Shown piece by piece: positions 50,682 through 59,798 of a stretch of DNA of 64,000 nt; the stretch's first letter is position 1, and every line of letters starts with the position of its first letter. This DNA is from Limimaricola sp. (lineage in GTDB: Bacteria > Pseudomonadota > Alphaproteobacteria > Rhodobacterales > Rhodobacteraceae): NCBI RefSeq assembly GCF_016125575.1, contig NZ_WGLM01000004.1, forward strand, positions 684,501-748,500. The letters run 5' to 3'. The notes below the pieces were generated by a model. It had not been told where the DNA came from, ran no database searches, and saw only the letters and a program-made list of their open reading frames with translations. The translations under genes and the position numbers were made by a program.

Positions 50682-52333
50682 GCCAGCGCCTCTGCGATTT
50701 CGGCGTCGCTCAGGCCATAGGTCTCGCGTGCCACGGTGTCGGTGATGTAGCCTAGTGCAAGGTCGCGCAGGATGGCTGCGCGATCGCGCGCGGCGGGCGG
50801 GCCATAGCCGCCGCCGCCGGGGAAGGCGAGGCAGACGCGCTGGCCCTCCGGGATGGTCGACTTGCCCTTGCCGGGCAGCAGCGTGCCGTCCGACAGCGTG
50901 ACGACCGTGGGCGCGCCGCCCTCGCCACCGGCGCGGCCTCGCGCGGGGTGGTTCACCCGGTCGAACATCGCGGAAAAGTCAAAGGCATGACCGGCGCGCG
51001 CGCCCACTTCCATGACCTGCCCAAGACCGCCGCGATGCTGCCCGGCCCCGCCCGAGTCGGGCCGCAACTCCTTGCGCCAGATGACGACGGGGCCGGCATG
51101 TTCGGTGGCCTCGACCGGCATCGTCATCACGCCCGAGGGGAAGGCGGTGGCGTTTAGCCCGTCCAGCGTGGGCCGCGCGCCCGACCCGCCCGAGTTGAAG
51201 GTCAGCACCTCGGACCGCCGCCCGCCGGGCCGGGTGGGCCGAAGCGACAGCTGGAAATTGCACAGCGCGCCCGCGCCTTCGGCCGGAACCGTTTCGGGCA
51301 GGATCTGGTCCAGCGCCGCAAAGACAGTGTCGGGGATCAGGTGGCCGATGACATGGCGCAGCGCCACCGGCGCAGGCCGCACGGCGTTGACGATGCTGCC
51401 CTCGGGCGCGGTGATGCGGAAGGGTTCGAGGCTGGCCGCGTTGTTGGGGATGTCGCCCGCGATGGCGCATTTCAGCGCGTAGCAGGCATAGGCCTTGGTA
51501 TAGACCAGCGGCACGTTGATGCCCTTGGGATCGGTGCCGGAGGTGCCCGCGAAATCGCAGGCAATATGGTCCTCGGCCACGGCGACGGTGCAGCGCAGGT
51601 CGACCGGCGCGGCGTAGCCGTCAATCCGCATGTGGCCCGAAGCGGACATCCGGGGCAGCGCCGCGATACGGGCCAGCGTGGCGGTCAGCGAGGCTTCGCG
51701 GATGAAGGCGCTGATCGCGTCGAGGTCGGGCGTGTCGTATTCGGCCAGCATGTCCGACAGCCGCCGCTGGCCAATCTCGTTGCAGGCAGCCAGCGCGTAG
51801 ATGTCGCCGATCAGCTGGTCAGGCTCGCGCGTGTTGATGCGGATCAGGCGGATCAACGTGTCGTCCACCTTGCCCTTGTCGGCCAGCCGCATGATCGGGA
51901 TCTGCAACCCTTCCTCGTAGATCGAGTTGCCGTCGGCGCCGAAGCCGCGCCCGCCGATATCGACGACATGCGCGGTGCAGCCGAAAAAGCCCACGTGCCG
52001 GCCCTCATGGAAGGCGGGGGTGACGACCGTGATGTCATGCAGGTGGCCGGTGCCCATCCACGGGTCGTTGGTGATGTAGACATCGCCCTCGGCCATCGTC
52101 TCGGCGCCGATCTCGCGGATGAAATGCGGCACCGCGTCGGACATGGCATTGACGTGGCCGGGGGTGCCGGTGACGGCCTGCGCCAGCATCCGGCCCTGCG
52201 CATCATAGACACCGGCCGACAGGTCGCCCGCCTCGCGCACGGAGGTGGAAAAGGCGGTGCGCACCAGCGCCTGCGCCTGTTCCTCGACGATCGAGATCAG
52301 GCGGTTCCACATGATCTGCATGGCAACGCTCAT
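50678..52333 (-). CDS. hyuB: N-methylhydantoinase B/oxoprolinase family subunit
   Basis: A 551-residue cytoplasmic protein of the Hydantoinase_B family. It starts MQIMWNRLISIVEEQAQALV and then RTAFSTSVREAGDLSAGVYD, TGTPGHVNAMSDAVPHF and YITNDPWMGTGHLHD, all typical. With HyuA it hydrolyses a cyclic amide (hydantoin, N-methylhydantoin or 5-oxoproline) using ATP. The ATG overlaps the hyuA stop codon. A longer frame to 52606 runs inside hyuA and is rejected. Confidence 0.93.
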   Translation of the reverse strand: MSVAMQIMWNRLISIVEEQAQALVRTAFSTSVREAGDLSAGVYDAQGRMLAQAVTGTPGHVNAMSDAVPHFIREIGAETMAEGDVYITNDPWMGTGHLHDITVVTPAFHEGRHVGFFGCTAHVVDIGGRGFGADGNSIYEEGLQIPIMRLADKGKVDDTLIRLIRINTREPDQLIGDIYALAACNEIGQRRLSDMLAEYDTPDLDAISAFIREASLTATLARIAALPRMSASGHMRIDGYAAPVDLRCTVAVAEDHIACDFAGTSGTDPKGINVPLVYTKAYACYALKCAIAGDIPNNAASLEPFRITAPEGSIVNAVRPAPVALRHVIGHLIPDTVFAALDQILPETVPAEGAGALCNFQLSLRPTRPGGRRSEVLTFNSGGSGARPTLDGLNATAFPSGVMTMPVEATEHAGPVVIWRKELRPDSGGAGQHRGGLGQVMEVGARAGHAFDFSAMFDRVNHPARGRAGGEGGAPTVVTLSDGTLLPGKGKSTIPEGQRVCLAFPGGGGYGPPAARDRAAILRDLALGYITDTVARETYGLSDAEIAEALA

Positions 52334-54381
52334 GAGGCCCTCCGAATGTCGATGCAGCCGTCCGCGCGGCCGGTGGCGGTAAAGCCTGCCGGCACGATGA
52401 TGGTCGTCTCGGCCTCGGTGATGATCGCCGGGCCGGGGGCGCTGACGCCATCGCGCAGCGCCGCGCGGTCGATCACGCTGGCCGGGGCGAAGGTGCCCGG
52501 TGCGGGGTCGAACAATGGCCGGGTGGGCCCCTCGGCCCGCCCGCCGTCGGGCGCGGGCGGTGTCGGCGTGGGGGCGGGGACGGGCGTGGCGGCGTTCACC
52601 GCCCAAACGGTGATTTCCACCGGCAGGCCCGCCACCGTGCGCCCGAAGAGCGCCGTGTAATTGTCATCGAACAGGGCTTGCAGCGCGGCGCGGTTGGGTG
52701 CCGTGGCGACCTCCGGCGGCAGGTCGACGGCAATCTCCCAGCCCTGGCCGGCATAGCGCATGTAGAGCTTGGCCGCCGACAGCACCTGCGCGTCGGCGTC
52801 GCAGGAGCGGACAAAGCCCGTCGCCTCTTCCGTCAGCGCCTCGATCAGGTCGCGCGCCGCGGCCGGATCGAACGCATCAAGCCGCATGTAGACCGAGCGT
52901 GTCGCCTCGAAGGAATAGGGCGCGCGCAGAAAGCCGATGGCGCTGCCCACGCCCGCGCCCGGAGGCACCAGCAGCCGGTCGATGCCCAGCTTCTGGCACA
53001 GCCGCCCGGCATGCAGCGGGGCCGCGCCGCCGAAGGCGATCATCGTGTAATCGGCCAGGTCCTCGCCATTTTCCACGGCATGGACGCGGGCGGCGTTGGC
53101 CATGTTCTCGTCCACCACTTCCGACAGGCCATGCGCGGCGGTTTCGGCATCGCTGCCCAGCGTCGTCAGCGCGGCGGCAGAGCGGTCGGGGTGCAGCGGG
53201 ATGCTGCCGCCCGCGAAATTGGCGGGGTCCAGTCGGCCCAGCGTCAGGTCGGCATCGGTGACAGCGGGCTTGTCGCCGCCGCGCCCGTAACAGGCCGGCC
53301 CCGGTTCGGACCCGGCGCTTTCGGGGCCGACGCGGATTTGGCCCAGCGCATCGACATGGGCCAGGCTGCCGCCGCCCGCGCCAATCTCGACCATGTCGAT
53401 CACGGGGATCGAGATCGGCATGCCCGACCCCTTCTTGAACCTCCATGTGCGCGCCACCTCGAACACGCGCGCGGTTTTCGGCGCGCCGTCGCGGATCAGG
53501 CAGATCTTGGCGGTGGTCCCGCCCATGTCGAAGGACAGGACCCGGGTCAGCCCATGCCGCCGGGCCACCTCGGCGGCGTAGATCGCGCCGCCCGCCGGGC
53601 CGCTTTCGACCAGCCTCACGGGATATTCGGCGGCGCTTTGCAGGCTCATGATGCCGCCGCCCGAATGCATCAGGTAGATCGGGCATTCCGCCCCCGCCGC
53701 CGCCAGCCGCGCCGCCAGCCGGCCAAGATAGCTTTCCATCATCGGCTTGACGTAGGCATTGGCGCAGGTGGTGTTGAACCGTTCGTATTCCCGCATCTGC
53801 GGCGAGACATCGGACGAAAGCGAGACGGACACGCCCGGCAGCGCCTCGGCCAGCACCGCGCCGATCATCCGTTCATGGTCGGGGTTGAGGTAGCTGTGCA
53901 GCAGCCCCACCGCGATGCTCTGGTACCCTGTCAGCCGCGCCGCCAGTGCCTCGACCTCGGCCCGGTCGAGCGCGATCAGCACCTCGCCCGAAGCATCGAC
54001 GCGCTCGGTCACCGTGTAGCGGTGATTGCGGGCGATCAGCGGGGGCGGAAGGACAAGGTTCAGGTCATATTGCTCGAACCGGCTTTCGGTCCGCATCTCG
54101 ATCACGTCGCGGAAACCCTCGGTGGTGATGAAGGCGGTCCTTGCGCCGCGCCGCTCGATCAGCGCGTTGGTGGCCAGCGTCGTGCCGTGGATGATCCGGG
54201 TCAGCCGGTCCGGCGCGATGCCGGCCTTGGCGCAGACCTGTGCCATGCCGTCGAGGATGGCATCCTCGGGCGCGGCATAGGTGGTCAGCACCTTGGTGGA
54301 AAACTGCCGCCCATCCAGCTCCAGCACCACGTCGGTGAAGGTGCCGCCGATGTCGACGCCGAGGTTCGCATCCTGTGTCAT
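52330..54381 (-). CDS. hyuA: N-methylhydantoinase A/oxoprolinase family subunit
   Basis: A 683-residue ATP-dependent cyclic-amide hydrolase subunit. The N-terminal actin-like fold has LGVDIGGTFTDVVLELDG and a second phosphate loop SFDMGGTTAKICLIRDG. MRTESRFEQYDLNLVLPPPL and AFGGAAPLHAGRLCQ are also typical. It lies 45 bases behind aglA and may be co-transcribed with it. Confidence 0.94.
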   Translation of the reverse strand: MTQDANLGVDIGGTFTDVVLELDGRQFSTKVLTTYAAPEDAILDGMAQVCAKAGIAPDRLTRIIHGTTLATNALIERRGARTAFITTEGFRDVIEMRTESRFEQYDLNLVLPPPLIARNHRYTVTERVDASGEVLIALDRAEVEALAARLTGYQSIAVGLLHSYLNPDHERMIGAVLAEALPGVSVSLSSDVSPQMREYERFNTTCANAYVKPMMESYLGRLAARLAAAGAECPIYLMHSGGGIMSLQSAAEYPVRLVESGPAGGAIYAAEVARRHGLTRVLSFDMGGTTAKICLIRDGAPKTARVFEVARTWRFKKGSGMPISIPVIDMVEIGAGGGSLAHVDALGQIRVGPESAGSEPGPACYGRGGDKPAVTDADLTLGRLDPANFAGGSIPLHPDRSAAALTTLGSDAETAAHGLSEVVDENMANAARVHAVENGEDLADYTMIAFGGAAPLHAGRLCQKLGIDRLLVPPGAGVGSAIGFLRAPYSFEATRSVYMRLDAFDPAAARDLIEALTEEATGFVRSCDADAQVLSAAKLYMRYAGQGWEIAVDLPPEVATAPNRAALQALFDDNYTALFGRTVAGLPVEITVWAVNAATPVPAPTPTPPAPDGGRAEGPTRPLFDPAPGTFAPASVIDRAALRDGVSAPGPAIITEAETTIIVPAGFTATGRADGCIDIRRAS

Positions 54382-54426
54382 GCCGGGACGCTAGCGCCGC
54401 CACCGGGCGAAGGGAAGAGCCTGCGA

Positions 54427-56043
54427 TCAGTGCGCGCGATAGGTCGGGTGGCCGGTCTCGACCAGGTAGGCAAAGCCATGCGCCGGCAGCGAAAGTTCGT
54501 GCCCCTTCAGGCTGGCCGCGTGGGGCCCCGCCAGCGTGACATGGCCCGCGACGTGAACGTGCCGGGGCTGGTCGGACAGGTTGAACAGCGCCACAAGGTG
54601 CCGGCCCGCATGGCTGCGGCGCAGGCCGAGAAGCGGTTCCGGCAGGTCGAGAAAGGCCGTGTCCCCCAGCCGCAACTCGTCGCGCGCGCGGCGGAAGGCC
54701 AGCGTCTCGCGGTAGGCATGCAGGACGCTGTCGTTGGCGGCCTCCTGCAGGTCGCGCGCATGGGCGGCCTGCGGCGCCTTCACCGGCAGCCATGGCGTGC
54801 CGGTGGAAAACCCGGCATTGGGCGCGGCATGGTCCCAGACCATCGGGGTGCGGCAGCCGTCGCGCCCCTTGTATTCGGGCCAGAAGGCCAGGTTGGCGGT
54901 GTCCTGCACCTCTTCGAACAGGATATCGGTCTGGGTCTGGCCCAGCTCCTCGCCCTGGTAGAGGTTCAGCGTGCCGGGAAAGCTGCACAGCAGCGCGACA
55001 GACTGCCGGGCCACCGCATCGGTATCGCCGCCCGGCGGGGTCCAGCGGCTGACATGGCGTTCCACGTCGTGGTTGGAGAAGGACCAGCAGGGCCAGCCAT
55101 CGGGCGCCACGCGCTGGAAGGTCGCGATGCAATCGCGGAAATGCGCTGCGGTATGGTCGTGGCTGAGCATGGCAAAGGAATAGGCCATGTGCAGCTTGTC
55201 GGTGCCCGAGGTGTAGTCCCCCATGATCTCGACCTGCCGCTGGCCCATCTCGCCCACCTCGCCCACCATCATCCGGTCGCCATAGGCATCGGTCAGCTTG
55301 CGCAGGCGCCGCAGGATGTCGAGGTTTTCGGGCTGCGTCTTGGAATGGACATGTTCCTGCGCCTCGTAGGGGTTGTTGGGAATGTCGTCGCGCGCGGCCG
55401 GCGGGTTGTCACGCAACAGCTTGTCATGGACGTAAAAGTTCACGGTATCGAGGCGGAAGCCGTCGACCCCCCGTTCCAGCCAGAAGCGCATCGTCTCGAT
55501 CAGCGCATCCACCGCCGCGGCGCAATGAAAGTTCAGGTCGGGCTGTGAGGTCAGGAAGTTGTGCAGGTAATACTGTTTGCGCCGCGTGTCCCATTGCCAT
55601 GCCGAGCCGCCGAAGATCGACAGCCAGTTGTTGGGCGGCGTGCCGTCACGCTTGCCATCAGCCCAGGCGTACCAGTCGGCCTTGGGGTTGTCGCGGCTCG
55701 ACCGGCTTTCGACGAACCACGGATGCTGGTCGGAGGAATGCGAGATCACCTGGTCGATGATCACTTTCAGGCCAAGCTCATGCGCGCGGGCGACCAGCGC
55801 GTCGAAATCCTCCAGCGTGCCGAAAAGCGGGTTGACCCCGGTATAGTCCGACACGTCATAGCCCATGTCGCGGTCGGGCGAGGTGAAGAAGGGCGAGAGC
55901 CAGATCGCGTCGACGCCGAGGCTGGCGACATGGTCCAGCCGCCTTGTGATGCCGGGCAGGTCGCCGATGCCGTCGCCGTTGTCATCCTGAAACGACCGGG
56001 GGTAGATCTGGTAGATCACCGCGTCCCGCCACCATTCCCGCAT
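54427..56043 (-). CDS. aglA: alpha-glucosidase, GH13 family
   Basis: A 538-residue TIM-barrel hydrolase. It begins MREWWRDAVIYQIYPRSFQD. The four GH13 regions are visible: DQVISHSSDQHPWF, the nucleophile aspartate in GVDGFRLDTVNF, the acid glutamate in MMVGEVGEM, and SFSNHDVERHVSRW. It matches periplasmic/cytosolic alpha-glucosidases of the rhizobial agl type that split maltose, sucrose and trehalose-like glucosides. In other alphaproteobacteria aglA sits inside the ABC-transporter operon aglEFGAK; here no transporter gene is adjacent, and the divergent neighbour is the regulator aglR. Confidence 0.93.
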   Translation of the reverse strand: MREWWRDAVIYQIYPRSFQDDNGDGIGDLPGITRRLDHVASLGVDAIWLSPFFTSPDRDMGYDVSDYTGVNPLFGTLEDFDALVARAHELGLKVIIDQVISHSSDQHPWFVESRSSRDNPKADWYAWADGKRDGTPPNNWLSIFGGSAWQWDTRRKQYYLHNFLTSQPDLNFHCAAAVDALIETMRFWLERGVDGFRLDTVNFYVHDKLLRDNPPAARDDIPNNPYEAQEHVHSKTQPENLDILRRLRKLTDAYGDRMMVGEVGEMGQRQVEIMGDYTSGTDKLHMAYSFAMLSHDHTAAHFRDCIATFQRVAPDGWPCWSFSNHDVERHVSRWTPPGGDTDAVARQSVALLCSFPGTLNLYQGEELGQTQTDILFEEVQDTANLAFWPEYKGRDGCRTPMVWDHAAPNAGFSTGTPWLPVKAPQAAHARDLQEAANDSVLHAYRETLAFRRARDELRLGDTAFLDLPEPLLGLRRSHAGRHLVALFNLSDQPRHVHVAGHVTLAGPHAASLKGHELSLPAHGFAYLVETGHPTYRAH

Positions 56044-56093
56044 GTCAAACCCCCTTTGTCGGGCGCCCTGATAGACGCCTCACGATTCGGGGC

Positions 56094-56122
56094 AACATAA
56101 CAAGCGTGGCGACTGTCTTCAA
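56094..56122 (-). promoter_or_regulatory. candidate aglA promoter
   Basis: On the minus strand TTGAAG (56122-56117) and TATGTT (56099-56094) are exactly 17 bases apart. The -35 box overlaps the LacI-type operator. Confidence 0.65.
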
Positions 56123-56132
56123 AACGTTTTGA
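56119..56132. promoter_or_regulatory. LacI-type operator between aglA and aglR
   Basis: A perfect 14-bp palindrome, TCAAAACGTTTTGA, with the central CG typical of LacI-family operators. It overlaps the -35 box of the aglA promoter. On the plus strand TTGAGC at 56129-56134 with TTACTG at 56152-56157 (17 bases apart) is a weaker promoter for aglR that also touches the palindrome. Confidence 0.72.
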
Positions 56133-56219
56133 GCACGTTGGTTTTTGGATTTTACTGAACTGTTGTGCTGGATCTGTTCAGCCCTTAACCTCAAGGCCGG
56201 AAACGCTTGTGGACATGCC

Positions 56220-57251
56220 ATGTCGACGCTGAAAGATATCGGGGCCGAACTGGGCCTGTCGGTGGCCACGGTCAGCCGGGCGCTCAACGGTTTTCCCGAG
56301 GTCAGTGCCAAGACCCGCGCCCGGGTGCGTGACGCGGCGCTGCGGCTGGGATACCAGCCAAACCGCATTGCGCAGCGGCTGGTGACGGGGCGGTCGGGCA
56401 TGGTGGGCATGATCGTGCGCATCCAGCCTGACATGAGTGCCGATCCGTCGTTTTTCGAGACCTTGACGGGCCTGACGGCTGCACTTGCCGCGCGCGACGT
56501 GGACCTTGTTCTGGCCGTGGACCGCGACGACGATCCGGTCGCGCCCTACGCGCGCATGCTGGAAAAAGGGATGCTGGACGGTTTCGTGCTGAATGCACCC
56601 GTGCCGGATGATCCCCGTGTGGCCTTCCTGCGGACGCGCGGCATCCCCTTCGTGCTGCACGGCCAGACCACGGGCCCGGCCGACTATCCGTTCTACGACA
56701 TCGACAATGCGACGGTCAGCGGCGATCAGGTCTCGCTTCTGACGGCGCTGGGCCATCGCCGGCTGGCGTTGTTGAACGGCGAGGCGAGGTTGGCCTATGC
56801 GGCCGAGCGTGCGCGCGGGTTTCGCGCGGCGCTGGCATCCGAAGGGTTGGCGCCCGTGGCGGTGATCGACGGAACCGAGGCGCCGCCAGAGAGCTTTGGC
56901 TATACCGAGGCACTGGCGCTGCTGACAGGCCGACACGGCCCGCGCCCCACCGCAATCCTCTGCGCGACGACGCTGATCGCGGCCGGGGTCCTGCGCGCGG
57001 CGCGCGATCTGCGGCTGGCCGTCCCGGCGGATCTGTCGGTGATGGCGCATGACGACGGATTGCCCAGGAACGCCGGTTCGACGCCGGGCCAAACCCTCAG
57101 CGTCACCCGCGCGCCGCTGCGCGAGGCCTGCGTGCCGCTGGCAAACGCGCTTGTCGATCGCGTCGGCGGAGTGCCGGTCGAGAAGTTGCAAACGCTGGTT
57201 CGCGCCTCGGTTGTCGTGGGTGACTCGACAGGTCCGGCGCCACTCCTTTGA
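56220..57251 (+). CDS. aglR: LacI-family repressor of the alpha-glucoside genes
   Basis: A 343-residue regulator. The N-terminal helix-turn-helix reads TLKDIGAELGLSVATVSRAL, with the hinge RAR-VRDAALRLGYQPNRIAQRL following. The periplasmic-binding-protein-like sugar domain runs to the end. The start is the ATG at 56220; the in-frame 56145 start has no support. It is divergent from aglA across a shared operator. Its usual inducer would be an alpha-glucoside such as maltose, sucrose or trehalose. Confidence 0.92.
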   Translation: MSTLKDIGAELGLSVATVSRALNGFPEVSAKTRARVRDAALRLGYQPNRIAQRLVTGRSGMVGMIVRIQPDMSADPSFFETLTGLTAALAARDVDLVLAVDRDDDPVAPYARMLEKGMLDGFVLNAPVPDDPRVAFLRTRGIPFVLHGQTTGPADYPFYDIDNATVSGDQVSLLTALGHRRLALLNGEARLAYAAERARGFRAALASEGLAPVAVIDGTEAPPESFGYTEALALLTGRHGPRPTAILCATTLIAAGVLRAARDLRLAVPADLSVMAHDDGLPRNAGSTPGQTLSVTRAPLREACVPLANALVDRVGGVPVEKLQTLVRASVVVGDSTGPAPLL

Positions 57252-57528
57252 TATCCGCTGTTGACTGTGACTGTTCCGCAACCCATTGCAACGCCGCAAA
57301 AAAACTTTCCAAACCAATACTTTCGGTTCGACTTTGAGCCCATCAAACACTAAAGTGTGAGCGAAGGGGCCGGGCCTCAGGCCAAGGCCGCGGCATGTTT
57401 GGGGGATAGGTGCCAGGTCGGCGATATTCTGATTTTGCCTTATTTCGTGGGGTCGGAGTGCGTCCGTCCCCTTCTTCAGTTTTTGGAATCGCGTGATCTG
57501 GCACGGCCGGACGCGGAACGGAGGAACG
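57252..57528. other. intergenic region before the tolC-like gene
   Basis: A 277-base gap with an AT-rich part (about 57290-57360) that could hold the promoter of the TolC-SapC-giant protein genes. It contains a dyad ACACT-AA-AGTGT at 57347-57358. No clear -10/-35 pair or terminator was found. Confidence 0.35.
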
Positions 57529-58881
57529 ATGGCGGGAATCAAGTCACTCACGCGGGGCGCGGTCGGCGGGGCCATCGCCGGATTCGTTCTGACGCTGGCG
57601 GGAACGCTGCCGGCAGCCGCGCAATCAATCACGCTGGCCGAGGCCTATAACCGGATGATGGGGTCCGAGGTCGAGCTTCAGATCCTCGGTGTCCAAGACA
57701 AGATCGCGACCGAGATGGTGCGGCAGGCCAAGGGCCAGCGCTATCCGCGCGTCTCGTTGTCGCTGAGCTACACCCAGACGCAGCAGAACATCCTGAGTTC
57801 CGACAATACCACCTTCGCCAATGCCGACAGCAAGTATCCGACGGCAACAATCACGCTATCGGTGCACCAGCCGATTTATGATCCGGTGCGCTGGCGCGCG
57901 ATGTCGGTGGCGCAGGCGCAGCAGGCGCTGACCACCGCGCAGGCCGAGGTGGCCCGCAACCAGCTGGCACGCGACCTGACGCGCACCTACCTCGACGTGG
58001 CATCGGCCCAGTTCGAGGTGACGCGGTCCCGCACGCTGGTGCAGGCACGCACCCAGCTTGAACGCGCGCTGGAGCTGCAGATCAGCGCCGGTCGCGGCGA
58101 CCAGATGGCGCTAACCCGCGCACAGGGCGATACCTTCTCGGCCCGTTCCGACCTCGCCGATGCCGAACTGAAGCAAAGCGACGCGCTCTTCGCGCTCTAC
58201 CGCTACACCGGACCGGGCTACACGTCTGTCAGCGCGGCCGGTGGCCTTGCCGCGATCGCGCCTGCCAGCTTTTCGCAGACGTTCACCGAGGCGCGATTGC
58301 TGGACATGTCGCCCGAGGTACAGGTGGCCCGCGCACAGCTGGCCCTTGCCGAAAAGCAGCGTGAGCAGACCCGCGCCAACTATCGCCCCACCGCCGAACT
58401 GACGTTGAACTTCACCCAGCAGGACACGCAGGGCTCGCTCTTCGGGGGCGGCAGCAACATCCAGACGACCGATGTCGGGGTCGGCGTGAACTGGTCGATC
58501 TACGAGGGCGGCGTGCGTCGCTCCCAGATGCGCGAGGCCGATGCCCGGGTCGAGATGGCTCAATTGCGCGTGACGCAGGCCGAGGATCTGGCGAAGCGGA
58601 CCTATGCCTCGCTGATCGCCGCGATCAACGTCAGCAACCAGCACAGCGCGGCTGTTTCCAACCAGTTGCGGCTGGCCGAGCAGGCCCTGAGCGATGCCAA
58701 GGCGCAGGAACAGGCCGGCAAGGTGGGCGTGGAGGTGACGATGGAGCAGCAGTTGCGCCGCGACATCCTTCGGGTCGATATTCAGTCCGCACGGCTGCGC
58801 ACGATGCAGTTGCAGGCCGAGGTCTATGCCCTGTTCGGGGCGCTGGATACCAACTCACTGTCGGGCCGCACGGGCGGCTGA
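57529..58881 (+). CDS. TolC-family outer-membrane protein
   Basis: A 450-residue protein with a signal peptide (cleavage after AAA at about residue 31, QSITLAEAYNRMM following). Two OEP domains of about 180 residues repeat: the first has LARDLTRTYLDVASAQFEV, the second QREQTRANYRPTAELTLNF and YEGGVRRSQMREAD. This matches trimeric TolC-type channels that serve type I secretion or efflux. GGAGG lies five bases before the ATG at 57529. The next gene, sapC-like, begins 22 bases later, and then the giant surface protein, so it is probably the exit channel for that protein. Confidence 0.93.
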   Translation: MAGIKSLTRGAVGGAIAGFVLTLAGTLPAAAQSITLAEAYNRMMGSEVELQILGVQDKIATEMVRQAKGQRYPRVSLSLSYTQTQQNILSSDNTTFANADSKYPTATITLSVHQPIYDPVRWRAMSVAQAQQALTTAQAEVARNQLARDLTRTYLDVASAQFEVTRSRTLVQARTQLERALELQISAGRGDQMALTRAQGDTFSARSDLADAELKQSDALFALYRYTGPGYTSVSAAGGLAAIAPASFSQTFTEARLLDMSPEVQVARAQLALAEKQREQTRANYRPTAELTLNFTQQDTQGSLFGGGSNIQTTDVGVGVNWSIYEGGVRRSQMREADARVEMAQLRVTQAEDLAKRTYASLIAAINVSNQHSAAVSNQLRLAEQALSDAKAQEQAGKVGVEVTMEQQLRRDILRVDIQSARLRTMQLQAEVYALFGALDTNSLSGRTGG

Positions 58882-58903
58882 CATCCAAGGAAAGAAGAAT
58901 ACG

Positions 58904-59716
58904 ATGACCAAACAACTGATGATCTATGAAAACGTCGTTCCGGTGAACCGAAATGCGCATCGCGACGTTTCGGTGCGGCAAACGACGTCTTTCGATTTCG
59001 CGCGCGAAACCAACACGGTGCCGATCGTCGACGTCGAATTCATCAAGGTCGCGGTGGAAATGCCAATCCTGTTCGCCAAGACCGCGACCGGTGTCGCGGC
59101 GCTGGCGCTTTTGGGCACCCAGCAGGACCGCAATGCCTTCGTCGCCGAAGACGGCAACTGGACCGGGCGCTACGTGCCGGCGTTCTTCCGTCGCTACCCG
59201 TTTGTCTTCGCGCTGCAGGAAGACGGGGATCGCCTGACGCTGTGCATCGACGAAAGCTACAAGGGTCTGAACAAGGACGGCAAAGGCGAACGGATGTTCG
59301 ATTCCGAAGGGGTCGAGACCGCCTACACCAAGAACGTCCTGCGCTTCGTCGAGGAATACCAGTCGACGTTCAACCGCAGCCAGGCCTTCTGTGACCGGCT
59401 GCTTGAAAGCGGCCTGCTGGAAGAGGCGCGGATCGATTACCGGCTGAACGACGGCACCACCGGCGGCGTGACCGGCTTCATGCGGGTGTCGGTCGAAAAG
59501 CTGCGCGCGCTGCCCGACGAGAAGGTCGTCGAGATGTTCCGCAACGGTGATCTGGACCTGATCCAGCTGCACCTGATGTCGATGCAGCAGGTTGAGCCGT
59601 TGGTGGCCAAGCTGGTGCAGCCTGCTGCCGCTGTCGAAGAAGACAAGTCTGCCAAGAAGAAGGGCAAGTCGCCGTCCGCCGAGGACGCAACGCCCTCCGA
59701 GACGATGACGAACTGA
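58904..59716 (+). CDS. SapC-family protein
   Basis: A 270-residue protein without a signal peptide. It shows the SapC pattern: ENVVPVNRNAHRDVSVRQTT, FIKVAVEMPILFAKT, RYVPAFFRRYPFVFALQ, then LTLCIDESYKGLN and FDSEGVET. A basic, low-complexity C terminus (EEDKSAKKKGKSPSAEDATP) follows. SapC was first seen with S-layer genes in Campylobacter; its role is not known, and here it lies between the TolC-like gene and the giant beta-repeat protein, which suggests a part in making or exporting that protein. Confidence 0.92.
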   Translation: MTKQLMIYENVVPVNRNAHRDVSVRQTTSFDFARETNTVPIVDVEFIKVAVEMPILFAKTATGVAALALLGTQQDRNAFVAEDGNWTGRYVPAFFRRYPFVFALQEDGDRLTLCIDESYKGLNKDGKGERMFDSEGVETAYTKNVLRFVEEYQSTFNRSQAFCDRLLESGLLEEARIDYRLNDGTTGGVTGFMRVSVEKLRALPDEKVVEMFRNGDLDLIQLHLMSMQQVEPLVAKLVQPAAAVEEDKSAKKKGKSPSAEDATPSETMTN

Positions 59717-59798
59717 GACGAGAAGGGGCGGCGGCCGATGTCGCCGCCCATGCCGACGGACCGCCATTGGGGGCGTTCCGATCTCCCGGGGGAAGACC

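Noticed and set aside
52678-55548. A 956-residue open frame on the plus strand across hyuA and aglA.
   Set aside because: It spans two well-identified genes on the other strand and is rich in Arg, Gln and His without any domain.
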